The position numbers and the translations under genes were made by a program. From Curvibacter sp. PD_MW3 (lineage in GTDB: Bacteria > Pseudomonadota > Gammaproteobacteria > Burkholderiales > Burkholderiaceae_C): a stretch of 64,000 nucleotides of DNA. The notes under the pieces were generated by a model. It was not told the origin of the DNA. It did not search any database and saw nothing but the letters and a program-made list of their open reading frames with translations. The stretch covers positions 558,001 to 622,000 of the forward strand of contig NSIV01000001.1 in assembly GCA_002633085.1 (NCBI GenBank), written 5' to 3'. This document shows, one piece after another, positions 26,313 to 34,995 of the stretch (position 1 is its first letter; each line of letters opens with the position of its first letter).

Positions 26313-28136
26313 TCAGAAAGGGGCCGTTTGCTGGCTGACGCCTCGCCACAGCTTGAGGAAGACCTGCAATTCGCGTGGCTTGACGGGCTTGAACAGGATC
26401 GGCCAGCCGCTGGCGGCCACCCGTTCGATGAACTGGCTCGACGTGTCGCCGGTCAATAGCACGGCATGAATGTCTGTTGGCGCCCTCGCCTGCAGGGATT
26501 GCAGGAAGTCCAGTCCGCTCATCCGGCCCGGCAGGCGGTAGTCGCAGAGGTAGAAGTCGGCGGTCTCAATGTCGGGAGCCGCCAGCGCATCTTCCGCCGA
26601 CAGGTAATGCGCGACCCGGGCACCCTGCGCCTGTAGCCACTGGCTGAGCGCCTGCGCCACCTCCACCGTGTCTTCGAGCACAACCACCCGGGCTCCGCTC
26701 AGGTCCAACCTGCCAGCGGGTACCTCACCAGCAGCCACCACCACCTCACTCGGCTGCGTGGCCGCCGGCAAGGTGAGTTCCATCACCGTGCCCCGGCCCA
26801 ACCGGGAACGACAGGTCAGGTTCAGGCCCAGCAGCAGGGAAATGCGGCGCACGATCGCCAGCCCCAGCCCCAGGCCCTTGCTGCGGTCGCGCTGCGGATT
26901 GTCCACCTGGTAATACTCTTCAAACACCTGATCAAGGTGTTCTTCCGGAATGCCGACGCCCGTGTCCCACACCTGCAACTTGAAGCCCTGGGAGACGCGC
27001 CGCACCGCCACGAGAATGCCGCCCTGCTGCGTGTACTTGATGGCATTGCCCAGCAGGTTGCGCAACACCGAGCCCAGCAGTTGCTCATCGGTCAGCACCG
27101 TCACCGCCTCCGGTGGCAAATGCAAACCGAGCCGCAGACCCTTGGCACTGGCCTGGGGCATCAACTCCTGCACCAGTTGGGCCAGCACAATATCGAGGTC
27201 GACCGATCGCATGCGGGGTTCGATAGCGCCGGCCTCCAGCTTGGAAATGTCCAGCAGCGTATTGAGCAAATCCGTGAGCGCAAGAACGGAGGACTCCATC
27301 AGGTGGACCGTCTTCTGCTGCCTGACATCGAGATTCGACTCGAACAGGCCGCCCAGCAACAGATGAATGGCCTGCAAGGGCTGGCGGATGTCATGCCCGG
27401 CATAGGCCAGGAACTTGGACTTGACCTCGTTCTGCTGGCGCAACTCCTGCGTCGTGCGCTCCAGGCTGTGCGCCAGCGTCTCCAGCTCGGTGCGCGTGCG
27501 TTCGTGGACCATCAGGATGAAACCCACCCCAGCCAACAAAATGCCCGCCGCCAGCGAGGCAATATAAAACGACTGCACCGGGGACGGCTTGAACAGGCTG
27601 GATTCAAGCCCGACTTCGCCGATCGTCAGCAAGCGCAGCAAGATGCCCGTGACAGACAAGGCCAGCGCCAGCTGGGTGACGCGTTCACCGAACGTTCCTT
27701 TGGCAAGGCGCGACAAGTGCCACAAGGCAAAGACAGAAGCACACAACAGTGAGGCAGTGACCACGGCCAGGCGCAGCGGATAGGCGTCCGCGACAAGGGC
27801 CAACAAGGCCACGACCGTGAAAAAAGCCGCTCCCGCTAGCAGCAGTGGCTGGAGGGGTGGCTGCTCGCCATAGAACCGCCGCAGACCCCGGCCGAACAGC
27901 AGCACGGCCACGATGACGAGTGTATTGGCCACCACCACCCCCAGGAAGGGGGGCACTGCCTCGCGCAGGTTCAACAGCACCACAGCCACCAGAAACGTCG
28001 CATCTGCGGCGATCCAGTCGCCCAGGCCACGGATCTGCGCCGAGACGCTGCGGCGCAGCGATACCAGGATCAGCATCATGACCAGCGCCAGAAAGGCACT
28101 CATCACGATCACCGTGCGAGGATCGAGCAAACTCAC
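26313..28136 (-). CDS. hybrid histidine kinase with C-terminal receiver
   Basis: A 607-residue protein: about seven hydrophobic segments (1-210), HisKA with H248 (AYAGHDIRQPLQAIH), HATPase with LLGNAIKYTQQGG, DTGVGIPEEHLDQVF and GLGLGLAIV, and a receiver with D532 (LCDYRLPG) and K583 (FKPV). The seven-helix input region resembles those of 7TM sensor diguanylate cyclases and kinases. The start codon is GTG. No partner regulator gene is adjacent; the receiver may pass phosphate to a histidine phosphotransfer protein elsewhere. The signal is unknown. Confidence 0.88.
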   Translation of the reverse strand: MSLLDPRTVIVMSAFLALVMMLILVSLRRSVSAQIRGLGDWIAADATFLVAVVLLNLREAVPPFLGVVVANTLVIVAVLLFGRGLRRFYGEQPPLQPLLLAGAAFFTVVALLALVADAYPLRLAVVTASLLCASVFALWHLSRLAKGTFGERVTQLALALSVTGILLRLLTIGEVGLESSLFKPSPVQSFYIASLAAGILLAGVGFILMVHERTRTELETLAHSLERTTQELRQQNEVKSKFLAYAGHDIRQPLQAIHLLLGGLFESNLDVRQQKTVHLMESSVLALTDLLNTLLDISKLEAGAIEPRMRSVDLDIVLAQLVQELMPQASAKGLRLGLHLPPEAVTVLTDEQLLGSVLRNLLGNAIKYTQQGGILVAVRRVSQGFKLQVWDTGVGIPEEHLDQVFEEYYQVDNPQRDRSKGLGLGLAIVRRISLLLGLNLTCRSRLGRGTVMELTLPAATQPSEVVVAAGEVPAGRLDLSGARVVVLEDTVEVAQALSQWLQAQGARVAHYLSAEDALAAPDIETADFYLCDYRLPGRMSGLDFLQSLQARAPTDIHAVLLTGDTSSQFIERVAASGWPILFKPVKPRELQVFLKLWRGVSQQTAPF

Positions 28137-28258
28137 GGACGCTCACCGCCGTGACATGCATGGCACGACAACCAACTCATGCGATGACTGCAACACATCG
28201 GCCCTCCCATGACATCCTTGCTGAGGAACAGGGTGAACCTCGCCGCCGAGGTTTCAGC

Positions 28259-29140
28259 TCACGCCTTGCCGAATACCAACCGGCTCGCCAGTTGGTGCAA
28301 GTGCGTCCAAGGCGCCGTCAGGTCCTCCAGCACGCTGAAGTGATTTTTGCCAGGAATGGTTTCGCACACCGGCACCACCTTTTTGCCCCAGGCCTTCTGA
28401 ATCAGCTGGTTGTGGCGGATAAACTCGGCGCTTTCGTCGCTACCGGCCACGGTGTACAGCACGCCCTGCTTCGGCGCGGGCAGCCGTGCCGGACTGGCCA
28501 GACGCACCTGTTCGGGCGTGAGCTTGAGCGAGTCCTTGAGGAAAGGGGTGTGCATGATCGGCTCCAGGTCGTACAGGCCTGAAATGGACATGGCGCCCTT
28601 CACCAGATCAGCCGGCAAATCCTTGGCATAAGCTGGCCAGAGGCAATTCAGCAGCATGGTCGCCAAATGGCCGCCAGCTGAGTGGCCCACCACGTAGATG
28701 CGATTCGGGTCCCCGCCGTACTTGCGGGCGTTGCGGTAGACCCAGGCCAGTGCCTTGACCATCTGCAGTGTGATCTGGGGGATGGTCACGGCCGGGCACA
28801 GCGCGTAGTTGGGCACCATCACGCAAGCCCCCTGGTTGGTGAAGGCCGGTGCGATGAAGGAATGCTCGGCCTTGTCGAGGGAGCGCCACCAGCCACCATG
28901 GATGAACACCACCACCGGTGCACCGGCAGCCGGGGCCGGCTGCGGCGCCAAGTGCGAGCGGGGAAAGACGTCGAGCGTTTCCTTCGGTCCATCGCCATAG
29001 GCCACATCGAGCTTGTGCGCATGGACTTCACGTGCATCGTCGGAGGCATCCGCCCACTGGGCGAAGTGGGCCGCATGTTCAGGCACCAAAGCCCGGTTGT
29101 TGTACATGCGGTCCAGCCATTTCTTGTCCCAAGAAGCCAT
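28259..29140 (-). CDS. alpha/beta hydrolase (kynurenine formamidase-like)
   Basis: A 293-residue serine hydrolase. The oxyanion motif HGGWW and nucleophile elbow GHSAGGHLAT are as in the arylformamidase/BD-FAE group, and the His is probably in PGKNHFSVLED. That family includes kynurenine formamidase and carboxylesterases. No tryptophan-breakdown genes are adjacent, so the substrate is left open. It is divergent from the SAF-domain oxidoreductase gene, with about 130 bases between the starts that could hold a shared control region. ATG at 29140 gives the family N-terminus. Confidence 0.85.
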   Translation of the reverse strand: MASWDKKWLDRMYNNRALVPEHAAHFAQWADASDDAREVHAHKLDVAYGDGPKETLDVFPRSHLAPQPAPAAGAPVVVFIHGGWWRSLDKAEHSFIAPAFTNQGACVMVPNYALCPAVTIPQITLQMVKALAWVYRNARKYGGDPNRIYVVGHSAGGHLATMLLNCLWPAYAKDLPADLVKGAMSISGLYDLEPIMHTPFLKDSLKLTPEQVRLASPARLPAPKQGVLYTVAGSDESAEFIRHNQLIQKAWGKKVVPVCETIPGKNHFSVLEDLTAPWTHLHQLASRLVFGKA

Positions 29141-29269
29141 TCACGATCTCCAATCTTTGTTCTGGTCATTTTCGCAGGGCTTGATCTTGTCACACTCCTG
29201 CCGCCAGACGGCGACAGGCCTGTGACAAGGGGAAACCCTGAGAAAGACAAGTCGCGGTATTCTTGTTTC

Positions 29270-30622
29270 ATGAACCTCTACGCCAAACTTCAGCAGCGCG
29301 CCGCCGAGCAGCGGCCGGTCCGTGTCGGCCTGATCGGTGCCGGCAAATTCGGCTCCATGTACCTGGCCCAGATTCCGCGCACGCCGGGCGTGCAACTGGT
29401 GGCCATTGCCGACCTGTCGCCTGACGCGGCTCGCGCCAACCTGGCGCGTGTGGGATGGAATCCGGTCTCTATCGCCGCCACATCTGCGCAAGACGCTATC
29501 AAAACAGGAGCAACCTGGATCACCGAAGACTGGAAGGCGGTCGTCACCCACCCGCAGATCGACATCATCGTCGAATGCACCGGCAACCCCATCGCCGCGG
29601 TGGACCACATCCTGGAGGCCTTTGCCAACGGCAAACACGTGGTCAACGTCACGGTGGAAGCCGACGCCTTCTGCGGGCCGCTGCTGGCACGTCGCGCGGC
29701 CCAGGCAGGTGTGGTCTATTCGCTGGCCTTCGGCGATCAGCCCGCACTCATCTGCGATCTGGTGGACTGGGCGCGCACCTGCGGCTTCCCGGTGGTGGCG
29801 GCCGGGCGTGGCCACAAGTGGCTGCCGCACTTCAGCGAGTCGACGCCCGAGACGGTGTGGGGCAACTACGGTCTGACGCCTGAACAGGCCGCGCGCGGCG
29901 GCCTCAACCCCAAGATGTTCAACAGCTTTCTCGACGGCTCCAAACCCTCGATCGAGAGCACGGCGGTGGCCAACGCCACCGGTCTCACGGTGCCAAGCAA
30001 CGGCCTGCTTTACCCGCCGGCCAGCGTGGAAGACATTCCTTTTGTGACCCGTCCCAAGAGCGAAGGCGGCGTGCTGGAGCGCAAGGGCATGGTGGAGGTG
30101 ATCTCTTCGCTGGAGGCCGACGGTCGCAAGATTCCGTACGACATCCGCATGGGCGTGTGGGTCACGGTAGAGGCCGAGACCGAGTACATCAAGAACTGCT
30201 TCGAGGAATACAACGCCCACACCGACCCCAGCGGGCGCTACTTCACGCTCTACAAGCGCTGGCACCTAATCGGGCTGGAGGTCGGCGTCTCGGTGGCCAG
30301 TGTGGCCGTGCGCGGCGAGCCGACCGGCGTGGCCACCTGCTGGAACGCCGACGTGGTGGCCACCGCCAAGCGCGACCTGCAAGCGGGTGAGATGCTCGAC
30401 GGCGAAGGCGGCTACACCGTCTGGGGCAAGCTGCTGCCGGCCAGCACCTCGCTGCAGCTGGGCGGCTTGCCGCTGGGCTTGGCGCACAATGTCAAACTGG
30501 TGCGTCCGGTGAGAAAAGGCCAAAGCCTGTGCTGGGACGATGTCGCCATGGATACCACCACCCATGCCTACCAGGTGCGACGCGAGATGGAACGGATATT
30601 TGAGGGAGTGACAAAACAATGA
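29270..30622 (+). CDS. NAD(P)-dependent oxidoreductase with SAF domain
   Basis: A 450-residue protein. The N-terminal Rossmann fold has VRVGLIGAGKFGSMYLAQI (GxGxxG-type loop, about residues 17-35) and a homoserine-dehydrogenase-like body (ECTGNPIAAVDHIL, KHVVNVTVEADAF). The C-terminal 80 residues, starting near AKRDLQAGEMLDGEGGYTVW, look like a SAF domain. Proteins of this design are annotated only as oxidoreductases; I do not know a verified substrate. A dispersed 17-bp element lies in the coding region at 29495-29511. The stop overlaps the next gene in ATGA, so the two dehydrogenases probably act in one pathway. Confidence 0.82.
   Translation: MNLYAKLQQRAAEQRPVRVGLIGAGKFGSMYLAQIPRTPGVQLVAIADLSPDAARANLARVGWNPVSIAATSAQDAIKTGATWITEDWKAVVTHPQIDIIVECTGNPIAAVDHILEAFANGKHVVNVTVEADAFCGPLLARRAAQAGVVYSLAFGDQPALICDLVDWARTCGFPVVAAGRGHKWLPHFSESTPETVWGNYGLTPEQAARGGLNPKMFNSFLDGSKPSIESTAVANATGLTVPSNGLLYPPASVEDIPFVTRPKSEGGVLERKGMVEVISSLEADGRKIPYDIRMGVWVTVEAETEYIKNCFEEYNAHTDPSGRYFTLYKRWHLIGLEVGVSVASVAVRGEPTGVATCWNADVVATAKRDLQAGEMLDGEGGYTVWGKLLPASTSLQLGGLPLGLAHNVKLVRPVRKGQSLCWDDVAMDTTTHAYQVRREMERIFEGVTKQ
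29495..29511 (+). repeat. 17-bp GCTATC..AGC element, copy 4 (in oxidoreductase)
   Basis: GCTATCAAAACAGGAGC, on the coding strand of the SAF-domain oxidoreductase. It encodes residues around DAIKTGATWIT, just where a surface loop between two strands would be expected. Confidence 0.6.
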
Positions 30623-31485
30623 AGCTTGCCTTTTTGGGCATCGGGCTGATGGGGTTTCCCATGGCCCGCCGTCTGTGTGAAGCCGGCCATGAGGTCCACG
30701 TCTGGAACCGCAGCCGCGACAAGGCCGAACGCCTGGCAACCCTAGCCACCGTGCACGACACCGCTGCCGCGGCCGCACGCGAAGCGGAGATCGTCATCAC
30801 CATGCTGGAAAACGGCGAAGTGGTGGAGCAGGTGCTGTTTGGTGCCGGCGTCGCCAACGCCATGAAACCGGGCACCGTGGTGGTCGACATGTCGTCCATC
30901 AAGCCGGCCGAGGCCCGTGCCCACGCCGAGCGTCTGGGCGACTACGCTATCACGCACCTCGATGCGCCGGTGTCCGGCGGCACCATTGGCGCCGAACAGG
31001 GCACACTGGCCATCATGGCTGGCGGCAAGCCCAGCACCTTCGCACGCGCCCAACCGGTGTTCGCGGCGCTGGGCCGGGCCACTCTGGTCGGCCCCGCTGG
31101 GGCGGGCCAATTGGCCAAACTGGCCAACCAGATGATTGTGGGCATCACCATCGGCGCTGTGGCCGAAGCGCTGCTGCTGTGCCAGAAAGGCGGCGCCATT
31201 CCGGCCAAGGTGAAGGAAGCCATCACCGGCGGCTTTGCCGACAGCCGCATCCTGCAGGTGCACGGCCAACGCATGGTGGAGCGTGACTTCGAGCCACGCG
31301 GCCGCATGACAGTGCAACTCAAGGACATGCGCAATGCGCTGGAGACCGCCAGCGGCCTGGGCTTTGATGCGCCCATCACCGGCCTGCTGGAGCAGCTCTA
31401 CGCCGACGGCGTGGAGCACGGCCTGAGCAACCTGGATCAGGCCGGCCTGTTCGTTGAACTGGCACGGCGCAACGGCATGGCGTAA
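30619..31485 (+). CDS. 3-hydroxyisobutyrate dehydrogenase family oxidoreductase
   Basis: A 288-residue beta-hydroxyacid dehydrogenase. The N-terminal LAFLGIGLMGFPMARRL holds the GxGxMGxxM cofactor loop, DAPVSGGTIGAEQGTL is the substrate-binding signature and KLANQMIVG carries the catalytic Lys. The family reduces or oxidises 3-hydroxyacids such as tartronate semialdehyde, 3-hydroxyisobutyrate, threonate or glyoxylate. The exact substrate is not decidable here. It is translationally coupled to the SAF-domain oxidoreductase by a 4-base overlap and converges with the PII-like gene. Confidence 0.88.
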   Translation: MKLAFLGIGLMGFPMARRLCEAGHEVHVWNRSRDKAERLATLATVHDTAAAAAREAEIVITMLENGEVVEQVLFGAGVANAMKPGTVVVDMSSIKPAEARAHAERLGDYAITHLDAPVSGGTIGAEQGTLAIMAGGKPSTFARAQPVFAALGRATLVGPAGAGQLAKLANQMIVGITIGAVAEALLLCQKGGAIPAKVKEAITGGFADSRILQVHGQRMVERDFEPRGRMTVQLKDMRNALETASGLGFDAPITGLLEQLYADGVEHGLSNLDQAGLFVELARRNGMA

Positions 31486-31519
31486 GCCCCGGGGTCAGGC
31501 CCTCAGCGCGTCGACCGCG

Positions 31520-31858
31520 CTACTCTTCAGCCAGCATGTCCGAGCCATTGCGGATACGGTGCATGCTGGCAATCGGCACCGTCCAGACAATGCCGTCACC
31601 GATCTGACCGGTGCTGCAGATCATGATGATGGTGTTGCGGATCTCTTCCACCATATCGTCATCCACCAGCACCGTGACCATCACCTTGGGGGTGTAGTCC
31701 GTCAACTCCTCCCTGACGGTACGCTTGCCCACGGCGGCCGGGGCGGTGAAACCATCAGCCTTAATCAGCGTGAGGCCGGGAAAATTGGGAATGCCTCGCA
31801 GCGCCTCTCGCAACAGCGGAAGACGGTTGGGACGGACGATGGCGCGAATTTCTTTCAT
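31520..31858 (-). CDS. PII-like protein of a metal efflux operon
   Basis: A 112-residue member of the PII superfamily: MKEIRAIVRPNRLPLLREAL at the start and STGQIGDGIVW with the B-loop Gly residues near the end are clear. The T-loop (about 37-55, KRTVREELTDY) lacks the YRGAEY motif with the uridylylated Tyr51 of GlnB and GlnK, so nitrogen control by that route is unlikely. PII paralogues beside heavy-metal pumps are known as a separate group (PII-NG). It starts 20 bases after the RND pump gene and is the last gene of that operon. It may tune the pump by binding nucleotide or metal (inference). Confidence 0.88.
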   Translation of the reverse strand: MKEIRAIVRPNRLPLLREALRGIPNFPGLTLIKADGFTAPAAVGKRTVREELTDYTPKVMVTVLVDDDMVEEIRNTIIMICSTGQIGDGIVWTVPIASMHRIRNGSDMLAEE

Positions 31859-31878
31859 AACATCTCACCTTTATTGTC

Positions 31879-34800
31879 TCAGGCCTCGATCTCTTTTTCC
31901 TCGAACCAACGGTACAGCACCGGCACCAGCAACAGCGTCAGACTGGTCGAGGAAAACAGGCCGCCGATCACCACCACGGCCAGCGGGCGCGTGACCTCAG
32001 AGCCGGGGCCATTGGAAAAGAGCATGGGGATGAGGGCCAGCAAGGCCACCATGGCGGTCATCATCACCGGCCGGAATCGGTGCGTACAGCCGGCCAGAAT
32101 GGCCTCGTCGGTCGACATGCCCAACTCACGTTGCTGGCGGATGAAGCTCACCAGCACCACGCCGTTGAGCACGGCAATGCCCCACAGGTTGATGAAGCCC
32201 ACCGCCGCCGGCACGCTCAGGTACTCGCCGCTGATGGCCAGCGCCACCAGGCCACCGATGGCCGCCAGCGGCAGCACCGTGATCACCAGCGTGGCGTAGC
32301 GCAGCGAACCGAACAGCATGAACAGCAAAAAGAAGATCGCTGCAATGGTGATCGGGATGATGATGGCCAGCGTGCCGATGGCACGCTCCATGTTCTCGAA
32401 CTGGCCACCCCAGACCAGGTAATAACCCGGTTTGAGTTGAACCTGCCGCTCGATGCGCGCTTGCGCGTCCGACACGAAGCTTCCCAGGTCCCGCCCCTGC
32501 ACGTTCACGCCCACCACCAGCCGGCGCTTGCCCCCCTCACGACTGATCTGCGCCGGCCCATCACCAAGCGTGATCTGCGCCACGTCCCGCAGCGGCACGA
32601 TGGCGCCCGTGGGCGCGCGCAGCACCAGGTCGGCAATCGACTCAACGCTGGAGCGGCTGGACGCCGGCAGACGTACCACGGCGTCGAAGCGCCGTTCGCC
32701 CTCGTACACCTGCGTGGCCACCTTGCCTTGCACCGCAATCTCGATCAGGGCATTGACATCCTCCACATTGAGACCGAAGCGGGCAATGGCTGCGCGGTCG
32801 ATGCGGATGGTCAGGTACTCCTGGCCGCTGACACGCTCCACCCGCAGGTCGGTCGCACCCGGCGTGGCCATGAGCGCCGCCGCAATCGCATCACCGGCCT
32901 TGCGCAACTCCTCCAGATCGTCGCCAAACAGCTTGACCGCCACTTGTGAGCGCACACCCGAGACCATTTCGTCCACGCGTGCCGCAATCGGCTGGCTGAT
33001 GGCGATCTCCACCCCGGGCAGGAACTTGAGCTTGTCGCGGATCTCGTTGGCGATAGCCTCCTGGTCCATGCCGTCGCGCCACTGGTCACGCGGCTTGAGC
33101 ACCACGATCGGATCGGACTCGTGCGGCTGCCCCGGGTCGGAGGCTGATTCCCCGCGCCCCAGGCGCGAGACCACGGTCTGCACCTCCGGAACGGTCTTGA
33201 TGGCCCGCATGGCCTGGGTCTCAAGCTTGATCGACTCCTCGATCGAGATCTTGGGCACGCGCACGATCACCGGCGTGATGGAGCCCTCCTGCATGGTCGG
33301 AATGAAGGCAGTACCGAGAAACGGCACCAGCGCAAAGCTGCCCGCCAGCGCCACCAGCGCCCCCGTCAACACCTTGCGTGGCTGCGCCAGCGACCAGTGC
33401 AGCATGCGCAGGTACGGCCCCTTGAGTTGGCGCAGCAGCCAGGTGTCGTGCTCGGCCCCGCCCTTGAGGATGAAGCTGCACAGCATCGGGCTCATGGTGA
33501 AGCTCAGAATGAGCGAGATGGTGAGCGCAATGGCGATGGTCAGCGCCAGCGGCGCGAACATCTTGCCCTCCATGCCCTGCAGGCTCAACAGCGGCAGGAA
33601 CACCAGGATGATGATGCCCACGCCGTAGAGCACCGGCTTGCCCACCTCGGACGCGGCCTCCAGGATCACGCGCGCGCGCGATTTACCCTCATGAGCCGGA
33701 TCACCCAACCGGGCAAACGCGTTTTCCACCACCACCACGGCACCGTCGACCATCAGGCCAATGGCAATCGCCAGCCCCCCGAGCGACATCAGGTTGGCGC
33801 TCAAGCCGATGCGGTTCATCACCAGGAAGGTCAGCAAAGGCGTCAACACCAGCGTGGCCACCACGATGATGCTGGAGCGCACGTCGCCGAGAAAAACGAA
33901 CAGGATCACGATGACCAGCAAAATGCCTTCGGCCAGCACCTGCGCCACGGTTTTCATGGCCGTGTTGACCAGTTCCGAACGGTCGTAGAAAGGCACGATC
34001 TGCAGGCCGTCGGGCAGCATCTGCTTCTCGTTGATCTCCTTCACACGAGTCTTGATGCGTGTCACCACCTCGCGCGCATTGCCGCCGCGAATCATCTGCA
34101 CGATGCCGGCCACCGACTCAGTGTCGCCATCCTTGATGATGGCGCCCTGGCGCCCCTCGGAACCGAACGCCACGCTTGCCACGTCCTTCACATACACCGG
34201 CGTCCCCTGGAACTCCTTGAGCGCGATATGGCCCACATCTTCCAGCGAGGAGATCAGACCGACACCGCGGATCAGGTACTGTTCCGCCAGCGCCGGCAGC
34301 ACACCGCCAGAAGAATTGGCGTTGTTGCGCGCAATCGCGTCATACACCTCCTGCACGCTCAAGCCGTAGTAGCGCAGGCGATCCGGGTTGACCTTGACCT
34401 GGTACTGGCGCGCAAAGCCCCCCTGGCTGTTGATGTCGGCCACACCGGCAATCGAGCGCAGCATGGGCCGCACCACCCAATCCTGCACTTCGCGCCGCTT
34501 GCGCAGTTCCTCTTCCGACAACGGCTTCAAGCGCCCATCCGGTCCGCGATCGTCGCGGCGCTCCAGTGTGTACTGGTAGACCTCGCCCAGCCCGGTGGAT
34601 ACCGGCCCCAGCACCGGTGTGATGCCAGCCGGCATGCGCTGGCCGACCTCCATCAGGCGCTCCAGCACCAGCTGGCGGGCAAAGTAGACATCGGTCTTGT
34701 CGGTGAACACCAAGGTCACCAGCGACACCCCATTGCGATTGAGCGAGCGCATCTCGACCAGGCCCGGCAGGCCGGTCATGGCGATCTCGATCGGTGCCGT

Positions 34801-34995
34801 GATGAAACGCTCCACCTCGGTCGGCGGACGCCCCGGCGCCTCGGTGGCGACTTGCACCTGCACATTTGTCACGTCAGGGAAGGCATCCACCGACAGACGC
34901 TTGACCGCAAACAGTCCAGCCAGCAGCAGCACACAACAGATCACCGCCACCAGGATACGTTCCTGCAGCGACCAGCGGATCAGGGCTGCAATCAT
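31879..34995 (-). CDS. czcA: heavy-metal RND efflux pump (CzcA/CusA family)
   Basis: A 1038-residue inner-membrane pump with two large periplasmic loops and twelve hydrophobic helices. The N-terminal FPDVTNVQVQVATEAPG is typical of the heavy-metal branch. Helix 4 reads IGLMVDGAVVVVENAFARL, with the Asp and Glu that carry protons in CzcA. This points to divalent cations (Co, Zn, Cd or Ni) more than to Cu/Ag, but the metal cannot be fixed by eye. Its start overlaps the adaptor stop in ATGA. It works with the adaptor and TolC-like channel encoded upstream, and the PII-like gene follows. Confidence 0.92.
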   Translation of the reverse strand: MIAALIRWSLQERILVAVICCVLLLAGLFAVKRLSVDAFPDVTNVQVQVATEAPGRPPTEVERFITAPIEIAMTGLPGLVEMRSLNRNGVSLVTLVFTDKTDVYFARQLVLERLMEVGQRMPAGITPVLGPVSTGLGEVYQYTLERRDDRGPDGRLKPLSEEELRKRREVQDWVVRPMLRSIAGVADINSQGGFARQYQVKVNPDRLRYYGLSVQEVYDAIARNNANSSGGVLPALAEQYLIRGVGLISSLEDVGHIALKEFQGTPVYVKDVASVAFGSEGRQGAIIKDGDTESVAGIVQMIRGGNAREVVTRIKTRVKEINEKQMLPDGLQIVPFYDRSELVNTAMKTVAQVLAEGILLVIVILFVFLGDVRSSIIVVATLVLTPLLTFLVMNRIGLSANLMSLGGLAIAIGLMVDGAVVVVENAFARLGDPAHEGKSRARVILEAASEVGKPVLYGVGIIILVFLPLLSLQGMEGKMFAPLALTIAIALTISLILSFTMSPMLCSFILKGGAEHDTWLLRQLKGPYLRMLHWSLAQPRKVLTGALVALAGSFALVPFLGTAFIPTMQEGSITPVIVRVPKISIEESIKLETQAMRAIKTVPEVQTVVSRLGRGESASDPGQPHESDPIVVLKPRDQWRDGMDQEAIANEIRDKLKFLPGVEIAISQPIAARVDEMVSGVRSQVAVKLFGDDLEELRKAGDAIAAALMATPGATDLRVERVSGQEYLTIRIDRAAIARFGLNVEDVNALIEIAVQGKVATQVYEGERRFDAVVRLPASSRSSVESIADLVLRAPTGAIVPLRDVAQITLGDGPAQISREGGKRRLVVGVNVQGRDLGSFVSDAQARIERQVQLKPGYYLVWGGQFENMERAIGTLAIIIPITIAAIFFLLFMLFGSLRYATLVITVLPLAAIGGLVALAISGEYLSVPAAVGFINLWGIAVLNGVVLVSFIRQQRELGMSTDEAILAGCTHRFRPVMMTAMVALLALIPMLFSNGPGSEVTRPLAVVVIGGLFSSTSLTLLLVPVLYRWFEEKEIEA

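Noticed and set aside
27215-27235. A GCTATCGAA match on the minus strand as a seventh dispersed element
   Set aside because: Only the left half fits; there is no AGC at the right distance.
33045-33060. GGCTATCGCC in the RND pump gene as another dispersed element
   Set aside because: The centre is not A/T-rich and the right arm is missing; it looks like ordinary codons.
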